A stretch of DNA of 64,000 nucleotides. Source: Rhizobium sp. GN54. GTDB lineage: Bacteria > Pseudomonadota > Alphaproteobacteria > Rhizobiales > Rhizobiaceae. How positions within the stretch are numbered: the first letter of the stretch is position 1; the number at the start of each line of letters is the position of its first letter. The notes beneath the pieces are model-generated. The model saw only the letters and a list, made by a program, of their open reading frames with translations, had not been told where the DNA came from and ran no database searches. This document shows, piece by piece, positions 46,258 through 54,783 of the stretch. The position numbers and the translations under genes are program-made. The DNA is taken from positions 868,001 to 932,000 of the forward strand of contig NZ_JAJNCZ010000001.1 in assembly GCF_021026345.1 (NCBI RefSeq). The letters run 5' to 3'.

Positions 46258-46526
46258 TTGCGCGACGCCGCCAGCAGGTCGTCCATCGTCCTGGTCGTGC
46301 CCTTGCCCGCGTCGAGTTCCTCGACCGATCGGAGCAGGCGATCGCGGTTCGCCGGGGTTGCCAGCAGATAGATCGTTTCCTTCCAGCTCTCGAAGTCGGC
46401 CAGCGACATCACCACCATCGGTTCGCGGTTCTGCCGCGTTACGATCAGTTCGTCATGGTCGCTTTCGATCTGGTCGAAGTGCCTGGCCATGTTGGCGCGC
46501 AAATCGGAAAGGCTGACGATTTTCAT
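46254..46526 (-). CDS. yefM: YefM/Phd-type antitoxin
   Basis: A 90-residue Phd/YefM antitoxin. The N-terminal DNA-binding part is MKIVSLSDLRANMARHFDQI, followed by DELIVTRQNREPMVVMSLAD and the toxin-binding C-terminal tail (LLRSVEELDAGKGTTRTMDD). The ATG at 46526 has AGGAG 8 bases upstream; an ATG 30 bases earlier would lie inside the operator. It should repress its own operon with YoeB through the TGTACA sites just upstream. Confidence 0.94.
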   Translation of the reverse strand: MKIVSLSDLRANMARHFDQIESDHDELIVTRQNREPMVVMSLADFESWKETIYLLATPANRDRLLRSVEELDAGKGTTRTMDDLLAASRK

Positions 46527-46537
46527 CTCTCGGCTCC

Positions 46538-46555
46538 TGTACGGATCTCTGTACA
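46538..46555 (-). promoter_or_regulatory. Operator of yefM-yoeB: paired TGTACA sites
   Basis: TGTACG (46538-46543) and TGTACA (46550-46555), centres exactly 12 bases apart, directly before the yefM ribosome site. TGTACA cores at 12-base spacing are the known YefM-YoeB operator architecture in E. coli. Seen directly; binding is inferred. Confidence 0.75.
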
Positions 46556-46600
46556 TTAGCGGAGCGAGGCGGAGAGTTCAATGATCTGCTCGCCGATATC

Positions 46601-47437
46601 TCACCCCAGCCGCAGCACCAGAACGCCCGCGGCAATCGTGGCGCCCGCGATGTAGCGCCAGATACTGGCCTTCTCCTTGAGGAACACGACCGAGATCACC
46701 AGTGCGAACAGGATCGCGGTCTCGCGCAGTGCTGCCACGGTTGCGACCGGCGCCTTCGTCATCGCCCACAGCGCCAGTCCGTAGGAGGCGATCGAGCCGC
46801 CGCCGCCGATCAGGCCGCGCTGCCAGTTGCGCCGGACGTGGTTGGTGACGACGTCGAGCCCGCGCTGCCAGATGGCCCACGAAAACAGCAGAACCGGCGG
46901 CAGCAGCGCCATCCACAGCGTATAGGATATGGCATTGCCGGAAAGGCGCGCGCCGGCGCCGTCGATGAAGGTGTAGCAGGCGATGACGCAGGCGTTCGCC
47001 AGCGCCAGGAGGAAGGCGCGGCGGCTGCCGTGGCGGCTCTCGAAGGCGAGCGTCAGCACGCCGGCGCAGATGATCAGGATGCCGGCGAGTGCGCCGGTGG
47101 AAAGATGCTCACCGAGCACGATGCCGCTGGTGGAGGCGACGATGAGCGGGGCGGCACCCCGCATCAGGGGATAGACGAGGCCGATGTCGCCGGCCCGGTA
47201 GGCGGCGGCGACAAGCTGGAAATAGGCGAACTGGAACAGCGCCGAGACGGCGATGAAGGGCCAGGCCGAGGGGGCGGGCAGCGGCACGAAGGGAAGGAAC
47301 GCCAGCCCGAACACGCCGGCGCCGAGCGCGATCATCGCCGCATCGAGCGACTTGTCGCTACCCGCCTTCACCATGGCGTTCCAGGTGGCATGCAGGGCCG
47401 CGCCGAGAAGCACGAGCGCAATCACGTCTATCGGCAC
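46601..47437 (-). CDS. EamA/DMT-family transporter
   Basis: A 278-residue inner-membrane protein with about ten membrane segments in two EamA repeats (LLGAALHATWNAMVKAGSDK near the start; MTKAPVATVAALRETAILFA then VVFLKEKASIWRYIAGATI in the second half). Substrate unknown; such proteins export amino acids or metabolites. The best start is a GTG at 47437 (MPIDVIALVLL) with GAGG upstream; the open frame continues upstream without membrane character. Confidence 0.82.
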   Translation of the reverse strand: MPIDVIALVLLGAALHATWNAMVKAGSDKSLDAAMIALGAGVFGLAFLPFVPLPAPSAWPFIAVSALFQFAYFQLVAAAYRAGDIGLVYPLMRGAAPLIVASTSGIVLGEHLSTGALAGILIICAGVLTLAFESRHGSRRAFLLALANACVIACYTFIDGAGARLSGNAISYTLWMALLPPVLLFSWAIWQRGLDVVTNHVRRNWQRGLIGGGGSIASYGLALWAMTKAPVATVAALRETAILFALVISVVFLKEKASIWRYIAGATIAAGVLVLRLG

Positions 47438-47687
47438 GACATACCTCGGTCGGTTCGGATGGCGGGTACGCGGGCATTGCGACCCGAACCCTACATCTTC
47501 CGAAATTCCGCCCTTGGCAATCGGGCGCCTGCCTCGCCCCCGGGAAAATCTCCCTGCCGCGGATCCGTCCGGAGCCGGCCTGGCCGCCGTATTCGCCATC
47601 GCGAACGAAATGACGTATCATGAACGATTGATACGGATCGGGAGCGCAAGGCGGGGCCGGCCTTGCGGTTGCCGCAGGGAGGCATCG

Positions 47688-48125
47688 ATGAACCACGATC
47701 ACTATGCCAGCGCCTATATCTGCAACATCCTGCGCCAGGTCCATACGATCGCCGTCCTTGGCGCCTCGCCCAACCCCTCGCGCCCCTGCCACGGCGTGAT
47801 GGATTTCCTGATCGCCAAGGGCTACCACGTCATTCCCGTCAATCCCGGCCATGCCGGCAAGCAGATCCTCGGGCAGACCGTCGTCGCCCACCTGTCCGAC
47901 ATCGGCGAACCGGTCGACATGGTGGACGTGTTCCGCGCGCCGTCGCAGCTGTCGGCCGTCGTCGACGAGGTGCTGGCGCTGGATCCGCGGCCGGCGGTGA
48001 TCTGGGGCGAATACGGCGTGCGCGACGATGCCGCGGCCGAGAAGGCCGAGGCCGCCGGCCTGCGCGTGGTGATGGACCGCTGCCCCGTCACCGAATTTCC
48101 GCGCCTGACCCACCGCGCGTCCTGA
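47688..48125 (+). CDS. CoA-binding (YccU-like) protein, tandem copy 1
   Basis: A 145-residue CoA-binding-fold protein of the YccU group. The Rossmann-type nucleotide loop is TIAVLGASPNPSRPCHGVMD, followed by GYHVIPVNPGHAGKQILGQT, VDMVDVFRAPSQLSAVVDEV and VVMDRCPVTEFPRL. The biological role is unknown; the related domain binds CoA in succinyl-CoA synthetase. GCAGGGAGGCATCG precedes the ATG. It is followed 79 bases later by a close paralogue. Confidence 0.88.
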   Translation: MNHDHYASAYICNILRQVHTIAVLGASPNPSRPCHGVMDFLIAKGYHVIPVNPGHAGKQILGQTVVAHLSDIGEPVDMVDVFRAPSQLSAVVDEVLALDPRPAVIWGEYGVRDDAAAEKAEAAGLRVVMDRCPVTEFPRLTHRAS

Positions 48126-48204
48126 TCCGGCCTGACCTTACGTCAGTCGCGTATTGACAAGAGCCGCAGTCTTCCCATCCTTTCGGCTTAAACGAGGATG
48201 CGGC

Positions 48205-48633
48205 ATGAATCACGACAGCTACAGCGACTTCTACCTGGCCGAAATCCTGCGGCAGACGCGCGTGATCGCGCTGGTCGGCGCATCGCCCAATCCCGAGCGC
48301 CCCAGCAACCGCGTCATGGCCTTCCTCCTGCGCAAGGGCTATCGCGTCATCCCCGTCAATCCGGGGCAGGCAGGCAAGGAGATCCACGGCCAGAAGGTCT
48401 ATGCCCGCCTTGCCGACATTCCCGATCCCGTCGACATGGTCGACGTCTTCCGCGCCGCCCATGCGCTTCCGGCCCTCGTAGACGAGGTGCTGGCGCTGGA
48501 CCCGCCGCCGAAGGCGATCTGGGGGCAACTGACCGTCCGCGACGACGTGGCCGCCGCGAAGGCCGAGGCTGCCGGCATCAAGGTCGTGATGGACCGTTGT
48601 CCGGCGATCGAACATCCCCGGCTGATCGGCTGA
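48205..48633 (+). CDS. CoA-binding (YccU-like) protein, tandem copy 2
   Basis: A 142-residue paralogue of the preceding gene; both begin MNHD-Y and share the order VIALVGASPNPERPSNRVMA, GYRVIPVNPGQAGKEIHGQK, DPVDMVDVFRAAHALPALVD, VVMDRCPAIEHPRL. Roughly half or more of positions are identical by eye, so it arose by tandem duplication. A weak AACGAGGATGCGGC lies before the ATG. The next gene, 251 bases away, is the sulfhydrylase. Confidence 0.88.
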   Translation: MNHDSYSDFYLAEILRQTRVIALVGASPNPERPSNRVMAFLLRKGYRVIPVNPGQAGKEIHGQKVYARLADIPDPVDMVDVFRAAHALPALVDEVLALDPPPKAIWGQLTVRDDVAAAKAEAAGIKVVMDRCPAIEHPRLIG

Positions 48634-48736
48634 CCGTTTCCGAGTTTCCCGGTCTCGCGGCGCGCGACTTTTCGTCGCGAAAGGGAAATGCGCACAGCCA
48701 TTTCCGGTTGAACCCGCCGGATAGCGAAAACTTTCT

Positions 48737-48765
48737 TTGACCGTCTCCGCCGGCTCTGGAATAGT
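48737..48765 (+). promoter_or_regulatory. Possible promoter of the sulfhydrylase gene
   Basis: TTGACC (48737-48742), 17 bases, AATAGT (48760-48765), 120 bases before the start codon. The -35 is good, the -10 poor. The leader contains no SAM-II riboswitch that I can recognise. Confidence 0.35.
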
Positions 48766-48884
48766 TCGGGGCGCATGCCGATGACGGGCGCGAGAAGAGC
48801 GGCCGGACACGCAAGGCTTTGAAAAAAGACGCGGAATCACAGGGGCACGGATGCCGAGGAAGGCGCGTGCCGGAGGAGGATGAC

Positions 48885-50168
48885 ATGACGAAAAACAAGC
48901 CGGGCTTCGCCACGCTCGCGATCCACGCGGGCGCTGCCCCCGATCCGACGACGGGCGCGCGCATCACGCCGATCTACCAGACGACGAGCTTCGTCTTCGA
49001 GGATGCCGAGCATGCGGCCTCGCTGTTCGGCCTGCAGGCTTTCGGCAACATCTACACCCGCATCATGAACCCGACCCAGGCGGTGCTGGAAGAGCGCGTG
49101 GCAGCCCTTGAAGGCGGCACGGCGGCGCTCGCCGTCGCCTCCGGCCACTCTGCCCAGCTTCTCGTCTTCCACACGCTGATGCGCCCCGGCGACAACTTCG
49201 TCTCCGCCCGCAAGCTCTATGGCGGCTCGATCAACCAGTTCGGCCATTCGTTTGCGAATTTCGACTGGCAGGTGCGCTGGGCCGATACCGACAGGCCGGA
49301 AAGCTTCGAGAGCCAGATCGACGACCGCACCAAGGCGATCTTCATCGAGAGCCTCGCCAATCCCGGCGGCACCTTCGTCGATATCGCCGCGATCGCCGAG
49401 ATCGCCCACCGGCACGGGCTGCCGCTGGTGGTCGACAACACCATGGCGACGCCCTATCTCGTCCGCCCGTTCGAGCACGGCGCCGACATCGTCGTCCATT
49501 CGCTGACCAAGTTCCTCGGCGGCCACGGCAACTCCATGGGCGGCATCATCGTCGACGGCGGCACCTTCGACTGGTCGGCATCAGGAAAATATCCGGCCCT
49601 GTCCGAACCGCGCGCCGAATATGCCGGCATTGTGCTGCACCAGACCTTCGGCAACTTCGCCTTCGCGATCGCCTGCCGCGTGCTCGGCCTGCGCGACCTC
49701 GGCCCGGCGATCTCGCCCTTCAACGCCTTCCAGATCCTGACCGGCATCGAGACGCTGCCGCTGCGCATGCAGCGCCATTGCGACAACGCGCTCGCCGTTG
49801 CCAAATGGCTAAAGGCCAGCGACAAGGTGTCCTGGGTGAACTATTCCGGCCTCGAGGCCGACCCGAACCACGCGCTGCAGAAGCGCTATTCGCCGAGCGG
49901 CGCCGGCGCCGTCTTTACCTTCGGATTGAAGGGGGGCTACGAGGCGGGGAAACGCTTCGTCGAGGGGCTGGAGATGATCTCCCACCTCGCCAATATCGGC
50001 GATACCCGCTCGCTGGTGATCCACCCGGCCTCCACCACCCACCGCCAGCTCTCGCCCGAGCAGCAGACCGCCGCCGGCGCCGGTCCTGATGTCGTCCGCC
50101 TGTCGATCGGTATCGAGGACGCCGCCGACATCATCGCCGACATCGAGCAGTCGCTGGCGAAGGCGTAG
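48885..50168 (+). CDS. metY: O-acetylhomoserine sulfhydrylase-type PLP enzyme
   Basis: A 427-residue Cys/Met-metabolism PLP enzyme; by length and motifs an O-acetylhomoserine (thiol)-lyase that makes homocysteine directly from sulfide. Pattern: PIYQTTSFVFEDAEHAASLF, YTRIMNPTQAVLEERVAALE, PGDNFVSARKLYGGSINQF and the PLP lysine in VVHSLTKFLGGHGNSMGG. The C-terminal HPASTTHRQLSPEQQTAAG is typical. GAGGAGGATGAC directly precedes the ATG at 48885. Alternatives in the family use O-succinylhomoserine. Confidence 0.92.
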   Translation: MTKNKPGFATLAIHAGAAPDPTTGARITPIYQTTSFVFEDAEHAASLFGLQAFGNIYTRIMNPTQAVLEERVAALEGGTAALAVASGHSAQLLVFHTLMRPGDNFVSARKLYGGSINQFGHSFANFDWQVRWADTDRPESFESQIDDRTKAIFIESLANPGGTFVDIAAIAEIAHRHGLPLVVDNTMATPYLVRPFEHGADIVVHSLTKFLGGHGNSMGGIIVDGGTFDWSASGKYPALSEPRAEYAGIVLHQTFGNFAFAIACRVLGLRDLGPAISPFNAFQILTGIETLPLRMQRHCDNALAVAKWLKASDKVSWVNYSGLEADPNHALQKRYSPSGAGAVFTFGLKGGYEAGKRFVEGLEMISHLANIGDTRSLVIHPASTTHRQLSPEQQTAAGAGPDVVRLSIGIEDAADIIADIEQSLAKA

Positions 50169-50182
50169 TGCGGGACGGGTCG

Positions 50183-50896
50183 ATGGAGAAAAGATCACCT
50201 CGCCTGGCCGTGCTGATCGACGCGGAGAATGCCTCGCCCAGGATCGCCGACGGCCTTTTTGAGGAGATTGCCAAGATCGGCGAGGCGAGCGTGCGCCGCA
50301 TCTATGGCGATTTTTCCGGGACGCAGATGAAGGGATGGGCGGAGACCCTGACGCGACATGCCATCATACCGCAGCAGCAGTTTTTGACCACGAGCGGAAA
50401 GAACGCAGCCGATATTGCGCTCGTGATCGACGCGATGGACCTTCTGCATAACAGTCGCTTCGACGGCTTCTGCCTCGTCTCCTCCGATAGTGACTTCACC
50501 CGTCTTGCGGCCCGAATCCGCGAGCAGGGCATCGATGTCTTCGGATTCGGGGAGCAGAAGACCCCCGAGAGCTTCCGGCAGGCCTGCAGGCGCTTCATCT
50601 ATACGGAGAACCTGCTGCCGCCCGGAAATGGCGAACAGGCGGTGAAGACGGCCCTCCGGCCGCCCAGTGTCGCGATTTCCCTGATCCGCAAAGTCCTGTC
50701 GGAGGCGGCCAATGAAGACGGGTGGTTGGCGCTGGCCGCCGTCGGCAGCCAGCTCTCAAACCTTGCGCCGGACTTCGATCCACGCACCTTCGGCTATCGC
50801 AAGTTGAGTGATCTCGTTCGCGGTACCGGCAGCTTCGAGATTAAGAACGGGGATGGTGGAATGAAGATCCGCCGTTCGGGACAGGAGAAGACATGA
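50183..50896 (+). CDS. NYN-domain nuclease with LOTUS/OST-HTH domain
   Basis: A 237-residue protein. The NYN (PIN-like) nuclease domain has the acidic residues of the metal site: LAVLIDAENASPRIADGL, KNAADIALVIDAMDLLHNSR and FCLVSSDSDFTRLAARIREQ. The C-terminal 70 residues (VAISLIRKVLSEAANEDGWL, FDPRTFGYRKLSDLVRG, FEIK) match an OST-HTH/LOTUS domain, which binds RNA. It is thus a candidate RNase, the bacterial relative of limkain/MARF1-type proteins; targets unknown. ATG at 50183; a GTG overlaps the metY stop. The next gene overlaps its stop by 4 bases. Confidence 0.88.
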   Translation: MEKRSPRLAVLIDAENASPRIADGLFEEIAKIGEASVRRIYGDFSGTQMKGWAETLTRHAIIPQQQFLTTSGKNAADIALVIDAMDLLHNSRFDGFCLVSSDSDFTRLAARIREQGIDVFGFGEQKTPESFRQACRRFIYTENLLPPGNGEQAVKTALRPPSVAISLIRKVLSEAANEDGWLALAAVGSQLSNLAPDFDPRTFGYRKLSDLVRGTGSFEIKNGDGGMKIRRSGQEKT

Positions 50897-51237
50897 CCAA
50901 CGCCCTTGCCTTCGACCTTTCCGCCATCGAGCCCGAGGTTGGCCGCCCGGCCGCCGACCGGCTGATCGCGGGCGACCCGCAGTTTCGCACCTGGAACCTC
51001 GAGGAGGCGGAGGGCGGGCTCTATTGCGGGGTGTGGGAGGCGACGCCCGGCAAGTGGCGCATCGAATATGACGAGTGGGAGTATTTCAACCTCCTCGAGG
51101 GTCGTTCGATCGTCACCTCGGAGACGGGCGAGGTGTTCGACCTGCAGGCCGGCGACCGGCTGATCCTCAGACCGGGCTTCAAGGGAACCTGGGAAGTCGT
51201 TGAAACGACTCGCAAGGACTATGTGATCCGGCTTTAG
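50893..51237 (+). CDS. Cupin_3 (EutQ-like) protein
   Basis: A 114-residue single-domain cupin of the Cupin_3 family: GGLYCGVWEATPGKWRIEYD, EWEYFNLLEGRSIVTSETGE and LQAGDRLILRPGFKGTWEVV. The histidines of classical cupins are absent, which is normal in this family; substrate unknown. The ATG overlaps the stop of the NYN-LOTUS gene (ATGA), so the two are translationally coupled. The C-terminus ends TTRKDYVIRL. Confidence 0.82.
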   Translation: MTNALAFDLSAIEPEVGRPAADRLIAGDPQFRTWNLEEAEGGLYCGVWEATPGKWRIEYDEWEYFNLLEGRSIVTSETGEVFDLQAGDRLILRPGFKGTWEVVETTRKDYVIRL

Positions 51238-51375
51238 GGTGAGGCCCGGTTGACCGGAAGCGTCGTGGGGTTCGCGATCGGTCCAATTTCGGATCGACCG
51301 CACGGGGCGTGGTGACGGCGCGCCGCATATTCACCGAGCATCCGGAGAAATTCTGCCGGCCCGCCCTGAGGGCGC

Positions 51376-52623
51376 CTACCATTCGAGATCCAGCCGCTCC
51401 AGTCCGTGGAAGTGATAGACGTCCTTCACGGTCGGCGTCTGCGCCAGCCGCAGTCCCGGCAGGCGCTGGAAGAGCAGGGGCAGCACGATGTTCAGCTCCA
51501 GCCGGGCGAGCGGCGCGCCGATGCAGAAATGGATGCCGGCGCCGAAGGAGAGGTTGGCGCCCTCGTCGCGGTCCGGGCGGAAGGCGAGCGGATCGTCGAA
51601 CTTCCGTGGATCGAGATTGGCGGCCGCAAGGATGAGCGCGACCTTGTCGCCGCGCCGGAACGGGATGCCCTCGACTTCGACGTCCTCGAGCGCATAGCGC
51701 TGGAAGATGTGCACCGGAGCGCAGATGCGCAGACACTCTTCCACCGTCCGCCCGGTCGCCGTCTCGTCGGCGAACATCGACTGCGGCGGCAGCCCGCTGT
51801 CGAGGATGACGCGGACGGCGTTGCCGATCTGGTGCACGGTCGCCTCATGGCCGGCATTGAGCAGCACGATCGTCGTCGAGATCAGCTCGTCGTCGGTCAG
51901 CAACTGGCCCTTGTGCTCGGTGTGGATCATGTGGCTCAGAAGGTCGTCGCGCGGCTCGGCGCGGCGCTCGGCGATGACGGTGCGGACGTAGTCGGCGAAT
52001 TCTTCGGCTGCCCTGTCGGCGGCGCGCTCGTCGGCCTCGGTGCGGCCGAACATGTACATGCGCACATAGGCATGGCTCCATTTCAGGAGCTGCGGCCCCA
52101 TAGCATCGGGGATGCCGATCATCCGGGCGATCATCGTCACCGGCACGATGTCGGCCAGGGCGGAGAGCAGTTCGACCTTGCCGTCCGTCTCGAAACGGTC
52201 GATGAGCCCGTTGGCGAGCGCGGTGATCTCCGGTCGCAGGCGATCGATCTGACGGGAGACGAAGGCGCGGTTGACCAGCGTGCGCAGCCGCGTGTGCTCC
52301 GGCGGCTCCAGTTCCAGCAGCGACCAGGCCTCGGCCGCATCGAAGTGCTTCAGATGCGGCATCGGCGCGGCCATGCCCAGTTCCTCGCGGCTCGCCACAT
52401 GCAGGATCTGCCGGCCGAAGCGGCGATCGCGCAGGAGCGCGTTCACCTGGTCGTAGCCGGTGAAATACCACTGCTTCTGCTCTTCCCAGTAGAAGGTCGG
52501 GCAATGGGCGTGCAGCGCCGCATAGACCGGGTTCGGATCGCGGTAGAAGGCGGGGTCGCGGGCATCGAGGGAGACGCGGCGGCTGGCGGCGTCGATGGAG
52601 AGGAAGGCGAACGGCTTGGACAT
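51376..52623 (-). CDS. Cytochrome P450
   Basis: A 415-residue soluble class I P450 of the CYP101/CYP107-like bacterial type. The haem-ligand cysteine is Cys367 in FGAGIHFCIGAPLARLEL; the I-helix oxygen motif is LLNAGHEATVHQIGN and the ERR region begins EECLRICAPVHIFQRYAL. Redox partners (ferredoxin and reductase) are not encoded nearby. Substrate unknown. The ATG at 52623 has only a weak TAGGTC upstream. Isolated gene on the minus strand, convergent with the cupin. Confidence 0.93.
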   Translation of the reverse strand: MSKPFAFLSIDAASRRVSLDARDPAFYRDPNPVYAALHAHCPTFYWEEQKQWYFTGYDQVNALLRDRRFGRQILHVASREELGMAAPMPHLKHFDAAEAWSLLELEPPEHTRLRTLVNRAFVSRQIDRLRPEITALANGLIDRFETDGKVELLSALADIVPVTMIARMIGIPDAMGPQLLKWSHAYVRMYMFGRTEADERAADRAAEEFADYVRTVIAERRAEPRDDLLSHMIHTEHKGQLLTDDELISTTIVLLNAGHEATVHQIGNAVRVILDSGLPPQSMFADETATGRTVEECLRICAPVHIFQRYALEDVEVEGIPFRRGDKVALILAAANLDPRKFDDPLAFRPDRDEGANLSFGAGIHFCIGAPLARLELNIVLPLLFQRLPGLRLAQTPTVKDVYHFHGLERLDLEW

Positions 52624-52701
52624 GCGCCAAGACCTAGTCGATTTCGCGCAAGGTGAAAAGCGCGTCTTAGAGAGCGGCGACCGGCGGGACGGCGTCTCCC
52701 G

Positions 52702-54471
52702 CTATTCGCCCACGGCCACGCCCTCGCGCCGCGGGTCGGCGCTGCCCTTCAGGCCGTCCGCGGTGATCTCGATCGCGTGCAGGCCGGAGCTCATGTCGCC
52801 GGTCTTCACCTCATAGCCGAGCGCCTGAAGCGGCCCGGCCAGCTTTTCCGCATCCGTTCCGGCCTCGATCTCGAAGGGGCCGAAGCGGTTGAGCAGGTGC
52901 GGCATTGCGACAATCTGGCTGACGTCCATGCCCCAGTCGATATAGGCGATGAGCGCCTGGGTGACATAGCCGATGATCTGGCTGCCGCCGGGAGAGCCGA
53001 TCGCAAGCAGCGGCCTGCCGTCCTTCATCACGATCGTCGGCGCCATCGACGAGCGCGGCCGCTTGCCCGGCTCGACCCGGTTTGCGACCGGCACGCCGTT
53101 GTCGTGGGTGGTGAAGGAGAAGTCGGTCAGTTCGTTGTTGAGCAGGAAGCCGCCCGTCATCAGCCGCGAGCCGAAACCGTTCTCGATCGTCGTCGTCATC
53201 GACACGACGTTGCCATCGCGGTCGACGATGACGAAGTGGCTGGTGGAGGGCAATTCCAGCGCCGTGTCGCGGCCGAACAGGAGCGCGTGGTCCCATTCCG
53301 GCTCGCCCGCCTTCACCGCGTCGCCGGCCAGCGCCCTGTCGCCGTCGAGCAGGGCCGCACGCTTGCCGAGATAGTCCTTCTGAAGCAGGCCCTTGATCGG
53401 GGCCGGCACGAAATCGGTATCGGCGAGATAGCGGCCGCGATCGGCAAAGGCGAGCCGCTGCGCGTCGCCGATGATGCGCCAGCTCTGCGGATTGTCGCGG
53501 CCGAGGCCCTTGATGTCGAAGTTCTCGATCATGCCGAGCGTCTGGCCGACGGCGACGGCGCCGGACGACGGTGGTCCCATGCCGCAGACGTCGAAGGCGC
53601 GATAGGCGATGCAGACCGGTTCGCGCGTACGCACGCGATAGCCGGCAAGGTCGTTCAGCACCAGCACGCCGGGATTGCCCGGCGCCATCCGCACGGTATC
53701 GACGATCGCCTCGGCGATCGGGCCGGAATAGAAGGCGTTCGCGCCGCCGTCCGCGATCGCGCGCAGCGTGGCGGCATAGGCGGGGTTCTTCAGGATGGCG
53801 CCGGCCTTCAGCGGCGCTCCGGCGGCGTCGAAGAAATACTCCCGCGTGGCCTCGAACGTCTTCAGCCCGTCGCCCTCTTCGGCGATCAGGGCTGCGAGGC
53901 GCGGGGAGACCGCGAAACCGGCCTCCGCAAGGGCCGCCGCCGGCTCGAACAGGCGCCTCCAGTCCATCCGGCCGTAGCGGTTGTGGGCCTCCTGCAGCAG
54001 CCGCACCGTGCCGGGCGTGCCCACGGAGCGCCCGCCGACGACCGCGTCCATGAACTCCATCGGCTGGCCGTCCTTGTCGAGGAAGAGCTTCGGCGTCGCC
54101 CGCTGCGGCGCGGTTTCGCGGCCGTCGAGTGTCACGAGCCGCTTGCGGCCGGCGTCGTAATAGACCAGGAACGCGCCGCCGCCGAGGCCGGAGGATTGCG
54201 GCTCGACGAGGCCGAGCACCGTCTGGACGGCGACAGCCGCGTCGATGGCGCTGCCGCCCTGCTTCAGGATCTCCGCGCCGGTAGCGGCTGCGATCGGATT
54301 GGCGGCGGCGACCATGTAGGATTTCGCCGTGACGAGCCTGGCCGTCGTCGCCTGGGTCGGGGCCTGCGTCGCAGCCTCCGGTGCGGTCGCATCCGAGGCC
54401 TGCTGCGATGTGGCGGGAGCGGCAACAAACGCGAGTGCGGCGACGGCGTAGGCGAAAAGCTTCCTCGGCAT
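52702..54471 (-). CDS. ggt: Gamma-glutamyltranspeptidase (periplasmic)
   Basis: Hydrolyses or transfers the gamma-glutamyl group of glutathione and related peptides. The 589-residue precursor has a signal peptide (MPRKLFAYAVAALAFVAAPA) and a Gln/Thr/Ala-rich linker. The chain self-cleaves before the nucleophile Thr410 in ELPSTSHFVIVDRDGNVV. Further marks: SGLGGGAFLVYYD, TLDGRETAP and MTTTIENGFGSRLMTGGF, then GKRPRSSMAPTIV. 54472-54783 upstream is the shared gap with clpP. Confidence 0.94.
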   Translation of the reverse strand: MPRKLFAYAVAALAFVAAPATSQQASDATAPEAATQAPTQATTARLVTAKSYMVAAANPIAAATGAEILKQGGSAIDAAVAVQTVLGLVEPQSSGLGGGAFLVYYDAGRKRLVTLDGRETAPQRATPKLFLDKDGQPMEFMDAVVGGRSVGTPGTVRLLQEAHNRYGRMDWRRLFEPAAALAEAGFAVSPRLAALIAEEGDGLKTFEATREYFFDAAGAPLKAGAILKNPAYAATLRAIADGGANAFYSGPIAEAIVDTVRMAPGNPGVLVLNDLAGYRVRTREPVCIAYRAFDVCGMGPPSSGAVAVGQTLGMIENFDIKGLGRDNPQSWRIIGDAQRLAFADRGRYLADTDFVPAPIKGLLQKDYLGKRAALLDGDRALAGDAVKAGEPEWDHALLFGRDTALELPSTSHFVIVDRDGNVVSMTTTIENGFGSRLMTGGFLLNNELTDFSFTTHDNGVPVANRVEPGKRPRSSMAPTIVMKDGRPLLAIGSPGGSQIIGYVTQALIAYIDWGMDVSQIVAMPHLLNRFGPFEIEAGTDAEKLAGPLQALGYEVKTGDMSSGLHAIEITADGLKGSADPRREGVAVGE

Positions 54472-54685
54472 GGAATCCCCCTCGAAATGGCCGCAATACT
54501 ATGGCTCCGTGCGACCCGCGTGGCAATCGACAGCACCCGGGACAGGGGCATCAGGTTGCGAGCGGCGAAGCGGCGGAAGGCAGGCTTCCTTTACGCTCCG
54601 GGCCCATTGCGCTGTGGATATCGGCCAAAGGGTTTCGCCGGTTAACCCCAATCTGCCATTGACCGGACCCAAAGTTCCTGCGCGT

Positions 54686-54716
54686 CTTGAAGTAGGGCAC
54701 CGGGACACTCTATGTA
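54686..54716 (+). promoter_or_regulatory. Heat-shock (sigma-32/RpoH) type promoter of clpP
   Basis: CTTGAA (54686-54691), 18 bases, then CTATGTA (54710-54716), about 70 bases before the clpP ATG. It matches the alphaproteobacterial RpoH pattern (CTTGAA, 17-18 bases, CYTAT-rich -10). The rest of the 312-base ggt-clpP gap shows no other feature. Confidence 0.65.
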
Positions 54717-54783
54717 GGGACTATGAAGAACTGTTGATTCCCGGCGCTTCGCAAAGGTTTCGGGCACATTGAAAAGGGTTGAT

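Noticed and set aside
48634-48884. SAM-II or SAH riboswitch before the sulfhydrylase gene
   Set aside because: I looked for the conserved SAM-II core and pseudoknot partner and for the SAH core; neither is present in the leader. A covariance-model scan would settle it.
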